A stretch of DNA of 64,000 nt from Fennellomyces sp. T-0311 (lineage: Eukaryota > Mucoromycota > Mucoromycetes > Mucorales > Lichtheimiaceae). Location of the stretch: positions 186,001 through 250,000 of the forward strand of contig JALLLT010000034.1 in the NCBI GenBank assembly GCA_025266875.1. Direction: 5' to 3'. A program made the position numbers and the translations under genes. Shown one piece after another: positions 53,150-64,000 of this stretch; the first letter of the stretch is position 1; every line of letters starts with the position of its first letter. Under the pieces are notes generated by a model, which was not told the DNA's origin, searched no databases, and was given only the letters and a program-made list of their open reading frames with translations.

Positions 53150-56071
53150 ATGCCGTGGTCTCAGACGCCAAAACGGCCTTTACGATTTTGCTTTTATCTG
53201 ATCGTCTTTGCTGCATTCGCCCTTTTCGTTCGCCGCCTTTTCTCATCGCCGCCATCGCCACCGCCTGTAACGCAGGATTGGCAGCAACCCCCTGCGCCCA
53301 TCCCAACAATAACAGCAAACAATGTGACAGATCCTATTGTCCAGGAAGATTACTGGCCGCAGTGGAGCACTTGGGACAAAGGTAAGGCGCCGGTCTTTCC
53401 TCATCTACCCATGCCACGGAAAAATAACCGAGATCGCAACAGATGGCTGGACAGTGAGCTCGTCGCGCAATCAACCGTTTTTGCGTAATTTGCAAACCTA
53501 CGCCGAACGAGGCCATGACCGCGCGGGATTAACGTATCTTATGGATCAAGAGCATATTCATGCACCAGTGACAGTGGTCATTCGTGTTACAGACAGGAAA
53601 GAGATCCAACCCCAATTAGACGCCGTTGTGGCCCAAACAATCAAGCCAGTGATGGTGTGGCTAATAACGACACTGGAAGACATTTCATATCCCAATACAA
53701 TCCGTATCCCTAGCGACGACAACCAGATCACATGGCTACCGTCCGCACTGCTTTTAGAGATCGAGACGGAATGGGTGTGGATCATTGAGGATGGAGTGAC
53801 ACCCGGACCCCAGTACTTGGAATCCATGCTTCGCCTCATGCATTCGCCACCCTACCAAAACGCGCTTCTTGGCACACACGCAGTCCTTTTGCCATCCAGC
53901 TTCCGCGACGATAGCGATAAGGTCCTTTGCACTTCCGATACTCCTGCCGTCACCCAGCCAGCAGATTTGGTTCTCGGTTCGTGGGTACTACGGAAGGCGT
54001 GGGTACCATTACTTAGCAAGGCAACTGCGGATGAACTCGCTGTACCACTTGGATACGCGATATCGCACCAGCTGATGAAGGCTGATGTTATGACGGTGGG
54101 CTTACCTCACCATCCGCATCTGGAGCTCCGAATGCCAGCAGACCGATGCCAGCGCATACAGGATGCCTACACCCACAATGAGAGCTGGAAGCGCATGCGG
54201 GCATTGCGCACCAGCCCTTCTGCTCTGGATTTCCGACAAGCATCCATACGAAGCAGTATGGGGTTGGATACGGTGGTCTTTGTGGTCGACGGGTCGGAGC
54301 AAGCAGCAACATTTTACCCGCTCATGTGTCGCTTCGGTTACACGGTGCATGCTGTAGTATCGGGTGCTGAGCGAGGACTGTCGGGTGCAACTCTAGAACA
54401 CACCCTCGGCAAGACTGGATGCGGCGATCGAGTTGTCGTCCATGATCTGGATATCCCCGTATCGGCAGATGAAGGAACAGTGGCAGCGGAAATAGGATTG
54501 GGTTTGGCAAGACTTGTGCGTGCGATCAGACCACGTGTACTACTCTATATTCAACGCAACCATCCGTTATCACCTGCACTTGAAGCCATGGCAGGAAACG
54601 AAAAGTTAGTGGCAATTGGGTTGCCTTTGAACGATGTCAGTCATGCATTGTGGATATCGGATTTGCCACTGGAGGCTTTAGAGCGTAAGTTTGGTGCAGG
54701 GTCTGAGAGAAGTCTATACTAAAAGCATGCGCAGAATGGCATACTCCTGATATCAATTTGGTGGTGATCACTGATCGTCGGCCCCATTCGCTTTCTCGTT
54801 TACTTGCATCTGCAGAACGATCATATTATCTTGGCGACAAAGTCAACCTAGTGCTGCATTTGGAACAGTCATCGGATGCAGTGACACGGATGCTCGTCAA
54901 CAGCTTTCCATGGCAGCACGGCAAAAAGATTATCCGACATCGCATCCGTAAAGGTGGATTGATGCCTGCCATCATCGAATCGTGGTATCCCAAGCACAAT
55001 GACGACTATGCTGTACTGCTGGAAGACGATGTCGAAGTATCTCCACTGTTTTATGTTTGGGCCAAATACAGCATCTTAAAGTACCGATACACACAAACTG
55101 TGGATGATCGACTGCGACGCATGATGTATGGTGTCAGCTTATACTCGCCCCGAAGTCTCGAGCTTCATCCAGCTGGTCGACGCCCATTCCATCCTGACAA
55201 CGTGCTACTCAACCACTACCCCCCGCGCATGCCGTATGTCAGTCAAGTACCATGTAGTTGGGGTGCTGTGTATTTCCCCGAACACTGGCGAGAATTCCAC
55301 GAGTACCTGACAATCCGTTTGATGGACTTGGGCCAAGACAAACTTCTGAATGTTACGGTACCACAAAGTCGATCAGCACGCTGGAAAAAGTCATGGAAAA
55401 AGTACTTTATCGAACTCGTATACTTGCGTGCCTATGTGATGCTTTATCCGAACTTTCAAGAGTTCGAGTCATTCTCGACGAATCATTTGGAAACGGGAAC
55501 ACACGTCAAGACCACTGTCAAGCGTCTTAATGCCATCAATGCATTCTTGGTGCCATTGATGCAACGTGATACGATTTTGGCACAGCTGCCCGATCATCGC
55601 TTGCCAGAGTATGACGATCTTCCGGTGCTGGATCTATGGGGATACTTGAGAACGCACGACGAACTGGATGAGACAGCAGCAAATTGGCATGCAAGGGTAT
55701 CAACCTGTCCCCGGGCACCTGGTAATTTCGATCCACAAGATATACTATGCCCGTTCCCACCACCAGAGGTGCCGGTTCCGGAACCGCCCAAGAAACCCAA
55801 AAAGATCAGGACAGTCTATGCGGTTGAACCGATAGAATACGTCACCATGTATTATAAGAACAGCGATGGATCGATGCCGTTTAACAAAGAAATGCCCATC
55901 CCGATTGATGTAGCGTCAATGGCATCCGAACCCGACGACGGTAGTAACCTCTGGGACGATCACTGGCTGGACCTGCTAAACGAGCTGGACTTGATGAATC
56001 AGTTGTACTACAATCGCATGAACCCTCCAGATTTGCAAGATATGCTTATGGCAGACGCCGAGCTGGACTAG
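53150..56071 (+). CDS. Large type II membrane glycosyltransferase-like protein
   Basis: Three exons (53150-53381, 53443-54684, 54735-56071) give 936 aa. Residues 10-30 (RPLRFCFYLIVFAAFALFVR) form a single signal anchor, then a Pro-rich stem (SSPPSPPPVTQDWQQPPAPI). The luminal part has two glycosyltransferase-like halves. The first (about 140-300) begins with APVTVVIRVTDRKEIQPQLD and has WVWIIEDGVTPGPQYL, resembling a family 2 GT-A fold with an ED in place of DxD. The second (about 540-720) begins INLVVITDRRPHSLSRLLAS and has YAVLLEDDVEVSPLFYVWAK, an intact EDD nucleotide-binding motif, then VPCSWGAVYFPEHWREFHEY. The C-terminal 200 residues are Pro- and acid-rich. It resembles fungal/plant proteins annotated as glycosyltransferase family 2, likely Golgi. 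Donor and acceptor sugars are unknown. Confidence 0.78.
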
Positions 56072-56323
56072 ATTAAACTTTTTATTTATTTCTATATTTT
56101 GTTTATTGTATAATAATTCGGCTAATATACACACCGTTTCAACAGACTTATTTTACATGGTAAAATAGGCACTAGTTTACATTTAGCTCTTGTGTCACCG
56201 TAAGTGGATAGGAACCTCTTTCTACCAAGTGTCACATAGCTGCATAAAACTGCACACTTTTCGCGCTCCACCACGTTCAAGTACATATAGCGGCGCTTTT
56301 GTAATTCGTCATTTGCAGTTTGC

Positions 56324-58508
56324 GATGGTGCAAACCATGTACCCCAATCCACCGCCATTCGTCATGTCAGTTGACATGGATCAAACGGCACTCGATTTCA
56401 CTGCGACAAAGAACGCATTCGAGCAAGCCAATCGCGCTTACGCAGCGCGCGATTACGATCAGGCAGCCAACTTTTATACATGTGCACTTAAAGCCATCCA
56501 AGAAGATTTGTGCTCGGTTATCTACGTGCGTCGAGCCGCTGCATACGAAATGAAAAACAAGCCTTAGGATACTCCGCAAGAATGATCTCGATGCCAGCAC
56601 TGATGAAAACGCAGCACAGATGCTAGACCCAGTTGCAGAAGGGCAGAGCCACATGCTTCAGCTATTGCCATCCGAAGTGATTTCCTGTATTCTGTCAGAA
56701 TTATCGCTCATGGATCGTGGACAATTGGGAATGACGTGTCGATTCTGGAACAAACACGTATTCCAGATATGGCCGCACATGTGGCAAACCGTCGATGCCA
56801 ACATGGACTTATTCAAGTGTCCTGACAAATATACAAGTTTTTTTAACGCGATACGTGGTGATCAAGTTAGAAATATTATCACTCATGTTGAATGGAGAGA
56901 TGATAACTTTTTTGTGCTAGATAGCAGCGAATATGAGAGCGATGATGAGGATGACTGTCAAGATACAGGACGTACGATTGCACATGCTATGAATTCTACT
57001 CAGTGTCCGTGGAACGGCGTTGAAACCTATGTAATTTACTTGTAGAAAAAAGCACATAGTACTCAACTAACTGCTTGGGATTCTAGCACTCACGAAATGT
57101 GATTTTGAATATTTCGAGCGCATAAAAGCAGCAGTCAAAAACAGCTTGCGTGTGTTGACACTCAATGGTCCTGATCGTCACAGCGACTATAATAGGGCAG
57201 TCATTAATGAGGCGGTTCAAGAGCTCACGAAACTGCAAGTTGTCTCAAATTATATTGATATACATGCTGATATCTTTTGAGCCATGCACTATATCCAGGG
57301 CACATCACAATTGCACGACTTTCAGCTTACGTCATTCTACATGCCTTGGATACCCGAGTCGACTACATTCGCCAGCATCTGTCAATATCTCCCGGCTTTG
57401 ACTTCATTCACAATCAATCACCAAAGACACGATGACTATGCAAATATTTTGGATGCAGTGACGAAGTATTGCCCTGCTCTTGAAGTTCTCAAGTACCAGA
57501 TGAGCAATGTGCGACATACAATGCGGGACCACTTATACTCGACAGTCGTCTACTGGTGGTCTGAAAGAGCTTGTGTTTCGACCTATCAGCATGTGCTACT
57601 CTGTTGCGGGTTTCCCGGATTTCGATACACAGCTTACCGCTTTATTTCAGAGGGGCCATGGAACCCTGCAAACGCTCGATCTGGTTCTCGATGTTATAGA
57701 AGGTTCTGGGTATACCTCCTTCAAAACACTAGCACGACTTGGCGCTCCCAGATTACAGACTCTCCACTTGGTTGCTTGGAATGGAAGCTCCATCGGGTCT
57801 CAAGCACTTGCAAGCTTGCTCTCTTCTTCCCCGTCACTGCTCAATATTAAGCTTATTGGCCTGAGTATAGGATACATCAACAACATTCTCAATGCTCTAG
57901 CCACATCAAGATCTATCCAACGGTTCTTCATGGATTACTATCACACTCCCAATTGCGACTCTTCGTTTACCTGTGTAGCACCATTCTTCAAAATGGCACG
58001 AAGTATATACGACTTTTCGCTCAACGATTTCCACAACGACGCTTTTACTCCAACAGGCCAGTTCATACCACTCTTGACACAGGCAATACGTTCTTCTACT
58101 GTTCGAATACTCGACATCCAAAGCCACAAATTGACAACGGAACAGCTGCTTCGCACGTTAATGAACTTGCAAAACTCTCAGCTACAAATCCTCAAGATAC
58201 GTGTGACATTCGAGACCGGCAATACAGTACTTGATGCATTGGCCGGTATTCGGAATCTGACGCACTTGATTGTATACAGTGACCTATCCAGCTTCAACGA
58301 GGATCACTTATGCAGGTTACTCGATAGGTGGAAAAAGCCGCAGATGCTCGTGGTGGAAGTTAGGTTTAAGGACCCCGGATGTTTTATCAAAGGGTACAAA
58401 CCTGACTTGGCTACGTCAAGAGCAGCAAAGGATATAATTGATGACCCAAAGCTTCGGTACTCCATACGATCATCGATAGATAGCAACGCAAACGAGCACA
58501 CAGAGTAG
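56324..58508 (+). pseudogene. TPR/F-box/LRR copy E, broken by frameshifts and a deletion
   Basis: Fifth family copy, clearly decayed. It starts like the others (MVQTMYPNPPPF, AFEQANRAYAARDYDQAANF, RRAAAYEM) but a stop falls at 56565-56567; about 70 residues of TPR found in paralogues are missing there and the frame changes. The F-box is legible from 56620 (LLPSEVISCILSELSLMDRG, MTCRFWNKHVF, HMWQTVDAN). The family intron zone (57030-57100) is present, but the joining phase no longer matches. Two further breaks occur near 57277 and 57540, after which a long intact LRR run continues to 58508 (LQTLDLVLDVI, LQTLHLVAW, VRILDIQSHKLT). At least three to four separate disabling changes make a sequencing error an unlikely explanation. 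It could still give truncated proteins from the 57507-58508 frame. Confidence 0.8.
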
Positions 58509-60449
58509 TGATTAGGCGAACACAAAAGTAACACATCTAGGATCTTCGAAAATAGTAAGCAAGTTCTTCAAGTTTAAGTGAGCTTCATACTTTTCATGAA
58601 TACATACGAAATAAATGTTGTACTAATCCTGAAATTATATACTTTTAAGGTAATTTATTGGCTTTATTACTGTAGCGACTGAACTTATAGAAGCTAATTA
58701 CACACAATACCCTACGACTTGGCATTACAATGCAAACTTTTCGAATATAAGCTATGGAAAGCTCTGGATACTAAAGTACACAGACAAAACAAATACGACA
58801 TGTAGATCGAGGATGATTCAATTCGTGTATGTATGCAAAATTCCATCTGATATTTTTGTTGCCATGTGTGCTGGTTTTTTGTGACCTTTACTGTTCCTGT
58901 TGCCAAGGTTCCTTGACCTCGAAAGCAGTACTTTGTGTAGTAAGGCTGTCTTTCGGAACAATACGCTTTGCGGTTCATGGCTCAATTCATCAAGCTTCCC
59001 TCTAATGAGATTACTACCCACGGAGTGAAGGCAAGGTCAATATTGATGCCCCAGTAATATGCTTGTGAATAATTCTGATGTGCTGAAAGTTCTATTTCTA
59101 AGCCCAGTGGCTCATAGGTTTCTAGAGATAAAGGCGAAACTATCTGTAGTTTGAGATCGGATTCACAAATTGATGGTAATGATTGAATGGGCGTTGGTGT
59201 AAGAATAGGAAAGATTGGAAACGGTAAAAGGATAGAAAACAATCAACCGCAGATACGTGTATTATCCTGAGTTGTCACTGCATTTACGTACCTATGCTTT
59301 CAATAACTTTGTAAAATTCCTGAAAATATTGGCCATATGGTATGCACACTATGTAACGGATGACTTTTATGCGAAGAAGGGCCTAACATACGTAAAGGGC
59401 AACTATTGCTTCACACAGAAGATCTACCGGATGAGGAATTCTCTTACAGATCCACTCTTAGATAAGCGAACTTGAATGCATCGGAAATTATCATGATTTT
59501 GTAGTAAGGAAGTTGCACAACTGGGATACCGGATTTAGGTGGGGAGGCTGACTTGGTCTGCCATGCTATATGCACGTTAGGGTGATACCAGCATATCTAT
59601 GCAGGAGCGCGGCGTTACTGTCCCAAATCTTATTCGTGGCTGAGATGGCAAGGCTATAGTTTCTACGTATCTTATCGTAAGTCTCTAGAGTGCGGTGTTT
59701 TTTGAACGAATTAGTCAACGCTAAATAATAGGGAATGTGCACTTGATGGAAGAGTGGGGCGCAACCATGGAACGGGTTTCTTTCTGGTATTCCTTAAGAG
59801 TTGTTATGTCTCGTGATTATTTCATATTGAACTTGTATCACAAACTTGGATCCCATATTTGACCTTTGCTTGGGTCAGGGTCATATAACGGCTCTGTTAT
59901 GGTGACGGGGCCGACTCTTTTATGCTTGTATAACAGAAATAGCACTGAATTTTGGTACTATGTCGCCACTTGCGTTTATATCTCCTCTGAAACCTTTTCA
60001 CACATACCGTGAGTGACGACAAACACTGGATTACCAAAAAATCTGAACTGATGTACTGTATATAAACAGAAAAGTGTTTTCAATTATTTTCAGAGGTTAG
60101 CAGCATTACGTACAAGCGAAACGAAATGATAATCTTTTCTTCGAGAAGATCAGTAAGCCTCATGTGAAACATGATACGTATGACGTTTCATCTATTGAAG
60201 ATGCCAAGCGCAACGCAGATCGATGTACGTTGTATAATAGTTGCAGTGTATGGATTCCCCTACATTACTGATCTTCTCTAAACCGTATTTGTTACATCAC
60301 ATAGGCCAATTTGTTGACATGTTGCACTTTTTTTTTTTGGAAAGAAGCATAGTTGAGCAAGATGAAAAGGGATCTCTACGAGGAGAAGCAACCCCTCCTA
60401 ACTTGGCTCCCGCTTTTATTCAAAAGATGCTGACACCGCGCGGTTAAAT
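58509..60449. other. 1.9-kb gene-poor interval
   Basis: No intact gene is recognised. On the minus strand 58740-59242 two overlapping frames look protein-like (GLEIELSAHQNYSQAYYWGI, and in another frame YCSERQPYYTKYCFRGQG), suggesting a decayed gene with one frameshift. On the plus strand 59257-59475 a frame reads LRTYAFNNFVKFLKILAIWY, unidentified. A poly-T run lies at 60328-60340. Confidence 0.35.
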
Positions 60450-61213
60450 TTACACCGTAAACTCGCCATCGTTGTGAAGGATGGCCTGATCGTACATGTA
60501 GAGACCCAATCCTTCTCCATGTGTACGCTCAAGCTGAGTGATGCCTTTGGCAACCTTTGCAATGTTCTCGACGCGCTGGCGGAGATTCTTGCTCCTAAAG
60601 GCAAATTTGTGAGCTTTGTACTTTTATAAAGGAAGTGGGCATTACTTGATAAAGTGCTTAAACTCGGGATCCTGCGTGTTGGCCGCAATCGTGGTGAGGT
60701 TCAAGAGCGACTTGTTCACGTCCTTTTCCAATAAAAGACTCGCCTCTGTATCAAGGTTAGTAAATTGCTTGCACAAACCAAAACAAACATCACGTACCCA
60801 CCGCATCACGAGCAGACGCGTACGTCGACTACTTTCCCCGCTCTTAGCATAATTTTAGATAAAACAAAATCACCTTGTAACGCTTACCGCAGGCTGTGGC
60901 ACATCCTTGATGACCGCAATACCACCGCGGGTTTGTTGATAATCAATGAGCAATTGAGCACGTTCACCTTCATGCTCGGCTTCTTCCAAAAAATGCTTCA
61001 CAAGGCCCTATAAACACCTGATGTCAGCATATTAGCTTTTAAAATAGGTTTTTTCAAAAAAAAATTTACAGGCAACGCAACATCGTCACGATCAAAATAA
61101 GCTGCAGTAGAAAGATACTGTTGTTGAGCAATTTGATCAATTTGGATTTGCTGATTAAGAGCATCTTCCGACTCAGCCGAGAAGTTTTGCTTGGCAATCG
61201 AAGTCGAGATCAT
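60450..61213 (-). CDS. Ferritin subunit with altered ferroxidase centre
   Basis: Ferritin forms 24-subunit iron-storage cages. Five exons (61070-61213, 60888-61007, 60798-60828, 60646-60745, 60450-60594) give 179 aa, the normal length; exon 3 is only 31 nt. The fold signatures are AYFDRDDVALPGLVKHFLEE, QTRGGIAVIKDVPQP, LLLEKDVNKSLLNLT and GLGLYMYDQ. Aligned by eye to human H ferritin, the ferroxidase ligands are partly changed: Glu27 is Asp, Glu61 is His, His65 is Arg and Gln141 is Arg, while Tyr34, Glu62 and Glu107 are kept. This resembles an L-type, nucleating subunit. No signal peptide or transit peptide is evident, so it is probably cytosolic. Mucorales (Phycomyces) are known for ferritin crystals on lipid globules, which fits the lineage. 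Regulation by iron is likely but no element is seen. Confidence 0.9.
60798..60828 (-). other. 31-nt microexon of the ferritin gene
   Basis: Codes STYASARDAV plus one base, bridging KDVPQPA and EASLLLEK. Flanked by GTAG acceptor and GTACGT donor. Without it the loop between helices B and C would be about ten residues short and the frame lost. Confidence 0.75.
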
Positions 61214-61704
61214 TTTCTTTTCAAGAGTGGGGGGTTTAAGGGAAAAAAAGAGAGAGAGATTTTCATTTTGCATACGAAGCAAGGTTGCGCCCTTTATAAA
61301 TCATGTTCACAAATTGTTTATTGTTTGCGATTTGAAACTCTTCCGGGAATGCACTGCAGTGGTACTACCAAAACAAAAATGTAATGGTCTTTGGATTCTC
61401 TCACGAGGATAATCCTGACGAAAAAAACCTTTGTTTCAAATTATGCCTGAACAGGTAATCATCTTCTGTGCCCTTGCGTGTTTGCGTGTGCAAGTATACT
61501 ATCAGAGTTTTACAAAGAAGATTGTTCTTGCTGGTACTTGAATTTGTTGTCATGCTCTAAGGGATAGGTTATATATCGGTGAAGAGCAACCCAAATTAAG
61601 TCGTGAGAAACAGGATGCTTTTTTTTTTTTACTTGACTAGCGATTTACCGTTTGATTGCATTTGTGATGATGACCCGTTTCTGTTTTGATGGCGGAGAAG
61701 ATGA
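61214..61704. other. Intergenic region upstream of ferritin
   Basis: Contains the ferritin promoter; a purine/pyrimidine tract (61235-61265 on the plus strand) lies directly upstream of the start. Nothing else seen. Confidence 0.5.
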
Positions 61705-62311
61705 TCATAACAACCAGCGATACTGCGTGGATATCTGCATTGTTGCTGGGGAAAATACAAAGTAAGTCTTTTTTGCTGGTAACAATTTCAAGAGCACTAC
61801 CATCATACTGATGTGACGCGAAAGCTTGTCAACCCGTTGGACATGATCGCTAGGTAGGGTGTTTTGGTCGGCAAAGTGGAGGAATGAACCATATCTTTCG
61901 TCCATGGTGGTTAAAGTGAAGAAGAAGAAAAGAGGCTGCAGAATAAGCATTCGAGTTAGCAACAAGATCAGGTTATATACCAAAATAAAGCCTGGTCCTG
62001 GATATGGAAACGCGCTTCACTTTGTATTTTGGATCCTTGTTGCTCGGATTCAATGCCGATATCCAAGTCATACAACTGTTCCACACTACGATCGGCGAGG
62101 ATTCCGCAAAGAGTCACGCTGTGTTGCTTTTTACGGTTATCCAATTTCTACGTTGTTCGTTTGTCATCGAGAACACAACTCTATAGTTCCTTTGTGATCA
62201 GTAGATTAGCAACTTACTGGGAGCGAAGACAAGAGTTGTCAATGCAGAAAATGCTTTGCTAATATGTCCCTTCTTTTTTTTTCGTCTTAATACATCACGC
62301 CACGGGATCAT
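61705..62311 (-). CDS. Unidentified multi-exon gene, tentative model
   Basis: Protein-like pieces lie in order on the minus strand. A first piece from an ATG at 62311 reads MIPWRDVLRRKKKKGHISKA up to a GTAAGT donor near 62222. A middle piece (about 62130-61985) reads SVTLCGILADRSVEQLYDLD then SKIQSEARFHIQDQALFW, ending at a GTATAT donor. A last piece after a TTCTGCAG acceptor reads TTMDERYGSFLHFADQNTLP then DKLSRHIS. The first and second pieces do not join in phase with the acceptor I chose, so the start is uncertain. An alternative 3' end after an intron at about 61815-61750 would add SLVVMIIFSAIKTETG, a possible membrane helix. No family recognised. Position between ferritin and DCN1, same strand, suggests a normal gene rather than a relic. 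Confidence 0.4.
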
Positions 62312-62869
62312 GGATGGTCTGTTTGTTTTAATAATAATAAACAGCGCTTTGAACTTTATTCACAGACACCGTGCACAGTCCTTGATCATTTGGCTTAAAA
62401 ACAATCTTAACTCGGACATATTAGAGCTAAAAGCTTCGTATTGGCCGTCAACTGCTTTGATAGCATACACACATGGCCTGGTGATCTGTGGCACTTAGAC
62501 AAACGCCAAGGTTGTTGGAAACACTATGGAATCTCCGTGTCAGACAGTAAATATGAAAGTTAAAACCATCGTTGAAGTTCTCAAACAGAAAGGTTAATGC
62601 ATTCATTCGCAGTCGTTGTTGACGCTATTCGGAAAGCACAAATATCCGACGCCAACAAAGTCTTAATTCAGAGTCTGGACTGTTGTTGGAAGATGAAATA
62701 GAAAGAGCTGGAAAGAGACTCTGGCGGTGTTGTGTATCCATAAAGCAATATGTCAAAAAGACTCTATGATGACGGTACGTCGGGCGCAATAGGATTTTGT
62801 AATCCACATTCAACATTAGTATATACAGTGTCAAGGGTGATTAGATGATGTGTAGATAAGAAAAAATGA
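62312..62869. other. Intergenic region between the unidentified gene and DCN1
   Basis: Holds the DCN1 3' flank and the promoter of the unidentified gene. A/T-rich, no gene supported. Confidence 0.45.
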
Positions 62870-64000
62870 CTATTGGTCTTCCTCTCGTTTCCACTCGACA
62901 AACTCGTCGAAAAGCACAGGCCCTATACAATTGGTCAACACGCGTATCCGTCATCAGGAGATGTAGAAACTTACATGCGGATGTTTCATCGTAATCCGAC
63001 AGGTCGCTCGATACTGTCAGCACAAATTCTAGAAAACTTTGCCACTGATCACGGTTGATCACCTTAACAGGTTTCTTTTCCTGCACATGATTTTAGCCAT
63101 TCCATTTGATTCCCAAGTTCGCCTCAGCCCCACTTTCCTAAATTACCTGCAAGAACCGTACAAACTCTGCTGTGATCGGAAACTGATTGCCCATCATCAT
63201 TGTCCATAAGACGCATGCGACCTAACCCACAACGATCAGACCGTCTGGACTCGTCCTTACTAGTACATACGCTTACATCCACATCCATGCACTTTTGATC
63301 CTTTGTCTTTGCATAGCCAAATGTGTAACGATACACATCCTTCATTTCGTTGGGATCGTGTATCACTTTCTCAAACTCAGGACGCTTCGTCTTGAGCTTA
63401 TCGAGCGAGTCGGCTCTATTTCGAGAGGTTAGCTGGCCAGATTTTTGGTCACTGTGGATGGTAGTCCTGTACCCGAGCGATTGCATCCCAGTCATCCATT
63501 CGTCTTTGGTAATATAGCCTAAAAAAAGAAATTCACACTAAGCATGTGCTGTGTCACACAGATCCGAGTCCTTTTTAAGCCCATTTACCCATCGTCTCTG
63601 ATTTCATTTTCCATGCAAACACAATCACCAATACCTAAAGCCCCAAGTGTCAGTCCCCAGGCGACTATTCCAATGACGCCGCGCCCTTACGTCCTCCACC
63701 GACAGCCCGAGATCCTCAAAGAATTGCTGTGTGCCTTCGGGGGATATCGTACTGGGGGTATCTGGGTCAGCATATTGTTCGAACCAGCGTCGACATGCTT
63801 CTTCGTTAAATTTCTGTTTCTAGAGCCCGAATTAGTTACCAGCGAATAGCGTACCGTATCAAAGCAAACGGACCTGTGGACTACAAAAAGGCAGTGTGTG
63901 AGTTTTCCTTTTCCACTTTCCGTCTGACTGATACTTTACGCAGCAGGAGGAGGTGCAGGAACACGAGGATGGGCCGGTGCGGTGGTTGCGGGGGGCGCCG
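62870..64000 (-). CDS. DCN1: DCN1-like protein, cullin neddylation scaffold (5' end beyond window)
   Basis: Dcn1 is the scaffold E3 that brings Ubc12-Nedd8 to cullins and so activates SCF ligases. The gene reads leftwards from beyond base 64000 to the stop at 62870. An alanine/proline-rich segment (APAHPRVPAPPPAA) enters from the edge and is followed by a possible 19-nt microexon (SVCFDT). The PONY domain starts with KQKFNEEACRRWFEQYADPD and SPEGTQQFFEDLGLSVED, continues over an intron with VLVIVFAWKMKSETMG and ITKDEWMTGMQSLG, then SLDKLKTKRPEFEKVI and DVYRYTFGYAK. Near the C-terminus come KPVKVINRDQWQSFLEFVLT, SSDLSDYDETSAW and, across an intron, PVLFDEFVEWKREEDQ. The acidic DEFVEW cullin-binding patch is intact. 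About six introns are present. An N-terminal UBA domain, if any, would lie outside the window. Confidence 0.87.

Noticed and set aside
63544..63849. Plus-strand frame at the right edge
   Set aside because: It is antisense to DCN1 exons that match the PONY domain closely.

Overview
The window is nuclear DNA from a filamentous fungus, most likely one of the Mucorales (Mucoromycota). The evidence is eukaryotic gene structure with many short GT-AG introns (about 44-75 nt), best family matches to fungal proteins (Vts1, Ste24, Slx9, a ferritin, Cps1-like GT2), large families of secreted alkaline phosphatase and of TPR/F-box/LRR proteins, and a Tc1/mariner element. Genus cannot be fixed from the sequence alone. 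There are no operons, rRNA genes, tRNAs or CRISPR arrays that I can support. Both window edges cut genes (IPK1 on the left, DCN1 on the right).

Layout. 1-8.3 kb is a dense housekeeping block: IPK1 (-), VTS1 (+), a GT2 polysaccharide synthase (+), EIPR1/TSSC1 (-) and STE24 (+). 8.5-20.4 kb is an accessory block with three minus-strand paralogues of a TPR/F-box/LRR family, separated by gene-poor, relic-bearing DNA and one small spliced gene for a secreted, Kex2-site-bearing peptide. 20.6-24.6 kb holds a tandem pair of Lnt-like membrane carbon-nitrogen hydrolases. 25-39.4 kb carries three paralogous secreted alkaline phosphatases, interrupted by a four-TM protein, SLX9 and a Bax-inhibitor-1-family protein. 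40.4-42.9 kb is a fourth intact TPR/F-box/LRR gene.

43.4-46.3 kb is repeat-rich: a long fold-back palindrome, a tandem array of about 270-bp units carrying GC-rich hairpins and telomere-like CCCTAAACCCTA strings, and a two-copy direct repeat. A HET-domain gene follows, then an apparently intact Tc1/mariner-type transposon with terminal inverted repeats, TA duplication and an intron-containing transposase. 50.7-56.1 kb returns to ordinary genes: a membrane-anchored NDP-kinase-like protein, a PQ-loop transporter and a large type II membrane glycosyltransferase. A broken fifth TPR/F-box/LRR copy, a gene-poor stretch, a ferritin with an altered ferroxidase centre, an unidentified split gene and DCN1 close the window.

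Themes. Gene families are amplified locally (five F-box copies plus one relic, three phosphatases, two Lnt-like). The F-box copies share one intron at the same codon and phase just downstream of the F-box, so they arose by DNA-level duplication. The phosphatases would act outside the cell or at the wall in phosphate scavenging. The F-box proteins would be substrate receptors of SCF ubiquitin ligases, and DCN1 promotes cullin neddylation for the same machinery. Splice sites were placed by eye; all multi-exon models whose exon sums are quoted stay in frame.
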